Shown here one piece after another: positions 63,418 to 64,000 of a stretch of 64,000 nucleotides of DNA. Positions within the stretch are counted from its first letter, which is position 1. Each line of letters begins with the position of its first letter. This DNA comes from [Pseudopropionibacterium] massiliense. GTDB taxonomy: Bacteria > Actinomycetota > Actinomycetes > Propionibacteriales > Propionibacteriaceae. A program made the position numbers and the translations under genes. The DNA is taken from assembly GCF_900607225.1 (NCBI RefSeq), contig NZ_LR027842.1:2446980-2510979 (forward strand). Direction: 5' to 3'. The notes under the pieces are model-generated. The model made no database searches and had not been told where the DNA came from. It saw only the letters and a program-made list of their open reading frames with translations.

Positions 63418-64000
63418 GCGCGGCTGCCCTCGGGTTGTTCGAGTTCGATCAGGTCGCCGACCTCTGCCGCGGCAGCCAGCGGGCGCGGGGCAGTGACGTT
63501 GTCCACCCATTCGTCGTTGACGTTGCTGTGGTCGATGGCGGATTTCCTGGAGTGCAGGTACATCCACGATGCCGCCGCCAGCAGGATCACGGTTATCGCC
63601 AGGGCCCCGAGCAGCCCACCGAGCAGGTGCCCGATCAGCCACATGAGTGCGCCGACGAGAGCGGCCGCGGGCAGGGTGATCGCCCACGACATCAGCATCC
63701 TTGCGGCCACGCGCCAGTTCACCTTGGCGCCGGAACGCCCGAGGCCGCTTCCCAGGATCGAACCGGTGGCGACGTGTGTGGTGGACAGGGCGAAGCCCAT
63801 GTGGCTGGAGGCCAGGATCACCGCTGCCGATGACGCGTCGGCTGCCATACCCTGCGGGGAGCTGATCTCGACGAGCCCCTTGCCCAGGGTGCGGATGATC
63901 CGCCAACCTCCGAGGTAGGTGCCCAGCGCGATGGCGACGGCGCAGGCCACCTTCACCCAGAACGGCACCGCGTGCAGTTGGGTCCAGCTCCCGGTGGCGA
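63414..64000 (-). CDS. pit: Inorganic phosphate transporter, PiT family, C-terminal part only
   Basis: A proton- or sodium-coupled phosphate permease. The 195 residues visible are the second PiT repeat and C-terminus: ALGTYLGGWRIIRTLGKGLV with the family's GGW..I..TLG signature, ISSPQGMAADASSAAVILAS, and HMGFALSTTHVATGSILGSG, matching the conserved GLPVSTTH-like motif. Three more helices follow, and a polar tail ends LIELEQPEGSRA. The start lies beyond the window; the frame is open through base 64000. Its stop codon overlaps the start of the small membrane-protein gene. Confidence 0.93.
   Translation of the reverse strand, partial: ATGSWTQLHAVPFWVKVACAVAIALGTYLGGWRIIRTLGKGLVEISSPQGMAADASSAAVILASSHMGFALSTTHVATGSILGSGLGRSGAKVNWRVAARMLMSWAITLPAAALVGALMWLIGHLLGGLLGALAITVILLAAASWMYLHSRKSAIDHSNVNDEWVDNVTAPRPLAAAAEVGDLIELEQPEGSRA

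Overview
The window reads as chromosomal DNA of a high-GC actinobacterium that ferments pyruvate anaerobically, most likely a member of the Propionibacteriaceae (Arachnia/Propionibacterium-like). The evidence is the GC-rich coding sequence, actinobacterial families (DUF3027, DUF3263, DUF4032, mycobacterial-type SerC, an IdeR with textbook DtxR metal ligands), many genes with a -10 box only 6-8 bases before the start codon (leaderless transcripts), and a pyruvate node that combines pyruvate:flavodoxin oxidoreductase, biotin pyruvate carboxylase and pyruvate formate-lyase. The genus is inference.

Layout. 1-5872 (minus): the start-proximal 996 codons of nifJ, a GltD-like iron-sulfur flavoprotein translationally coupled to it, thioredoxin and IdeR. 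5982-20558: housekeeping genes for amino-sugar breakdown (nagA, nagB), serine synthesis (serC), a 1132-residue pyruvate carboxylase, a purine permease, a cold-shock/DUF3027 pair, and a NUDIX/CutC pair. 20559-25871: a solo groEL under two CIRCE operators, a GNAT gene broken by an in-frame stop, DUF3263, manA and a tRNA-Thr(TGT). 25937-32765: a methyltransferase, a DedA protein, a membrane-anchored Mrr-type nuclease, a UgpC-type ATPase, a Tat-type hydrolase and metB. 32942-36227: pyruvate formate-lyase in two pieces, with the glycyl-radical domain as its own 83-residue gene, followed by its activase.

36398-40478 is an accessory patch: MITE-like elements with inverted ends, an AT-rich three-gene cassette led by a protein with two WXG100-like segments and a YxxxE motif, a RlaP-type nucleotidyltransferase with the truncated start of a second copy behind it, and a decayed membrane-protein gene. 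40628-49469: an MDR oxidoreductase, DUF4032, a methyltransferase, a DUF4143 ATPase with a duplicated promoter, cysS-rlmB, and an unrecognised 441-residue protein. 49618-64000: MerR-DUF2268, a VOC/TetR divergent pair, an iron-box-controlled pair of ABC half-transporters, glyA, two MFS genes, an ABC-class ATPase in a TetR operon, and the 3' part of a PiT phosphate transporter.

How the genes connect: nifJ, pflB/pflA and pyc compete for or supply the pyruvate pool. IdeR encoded at 5.2-5.9 kb probably controls the ABC pair at 52.7-56.2 kb through the palindrome at about 52620. The dispersed inverted-repeat elements mark where the chromosome has been rearranged. The least explained parts are the split PFL and the WXG-type cassette.
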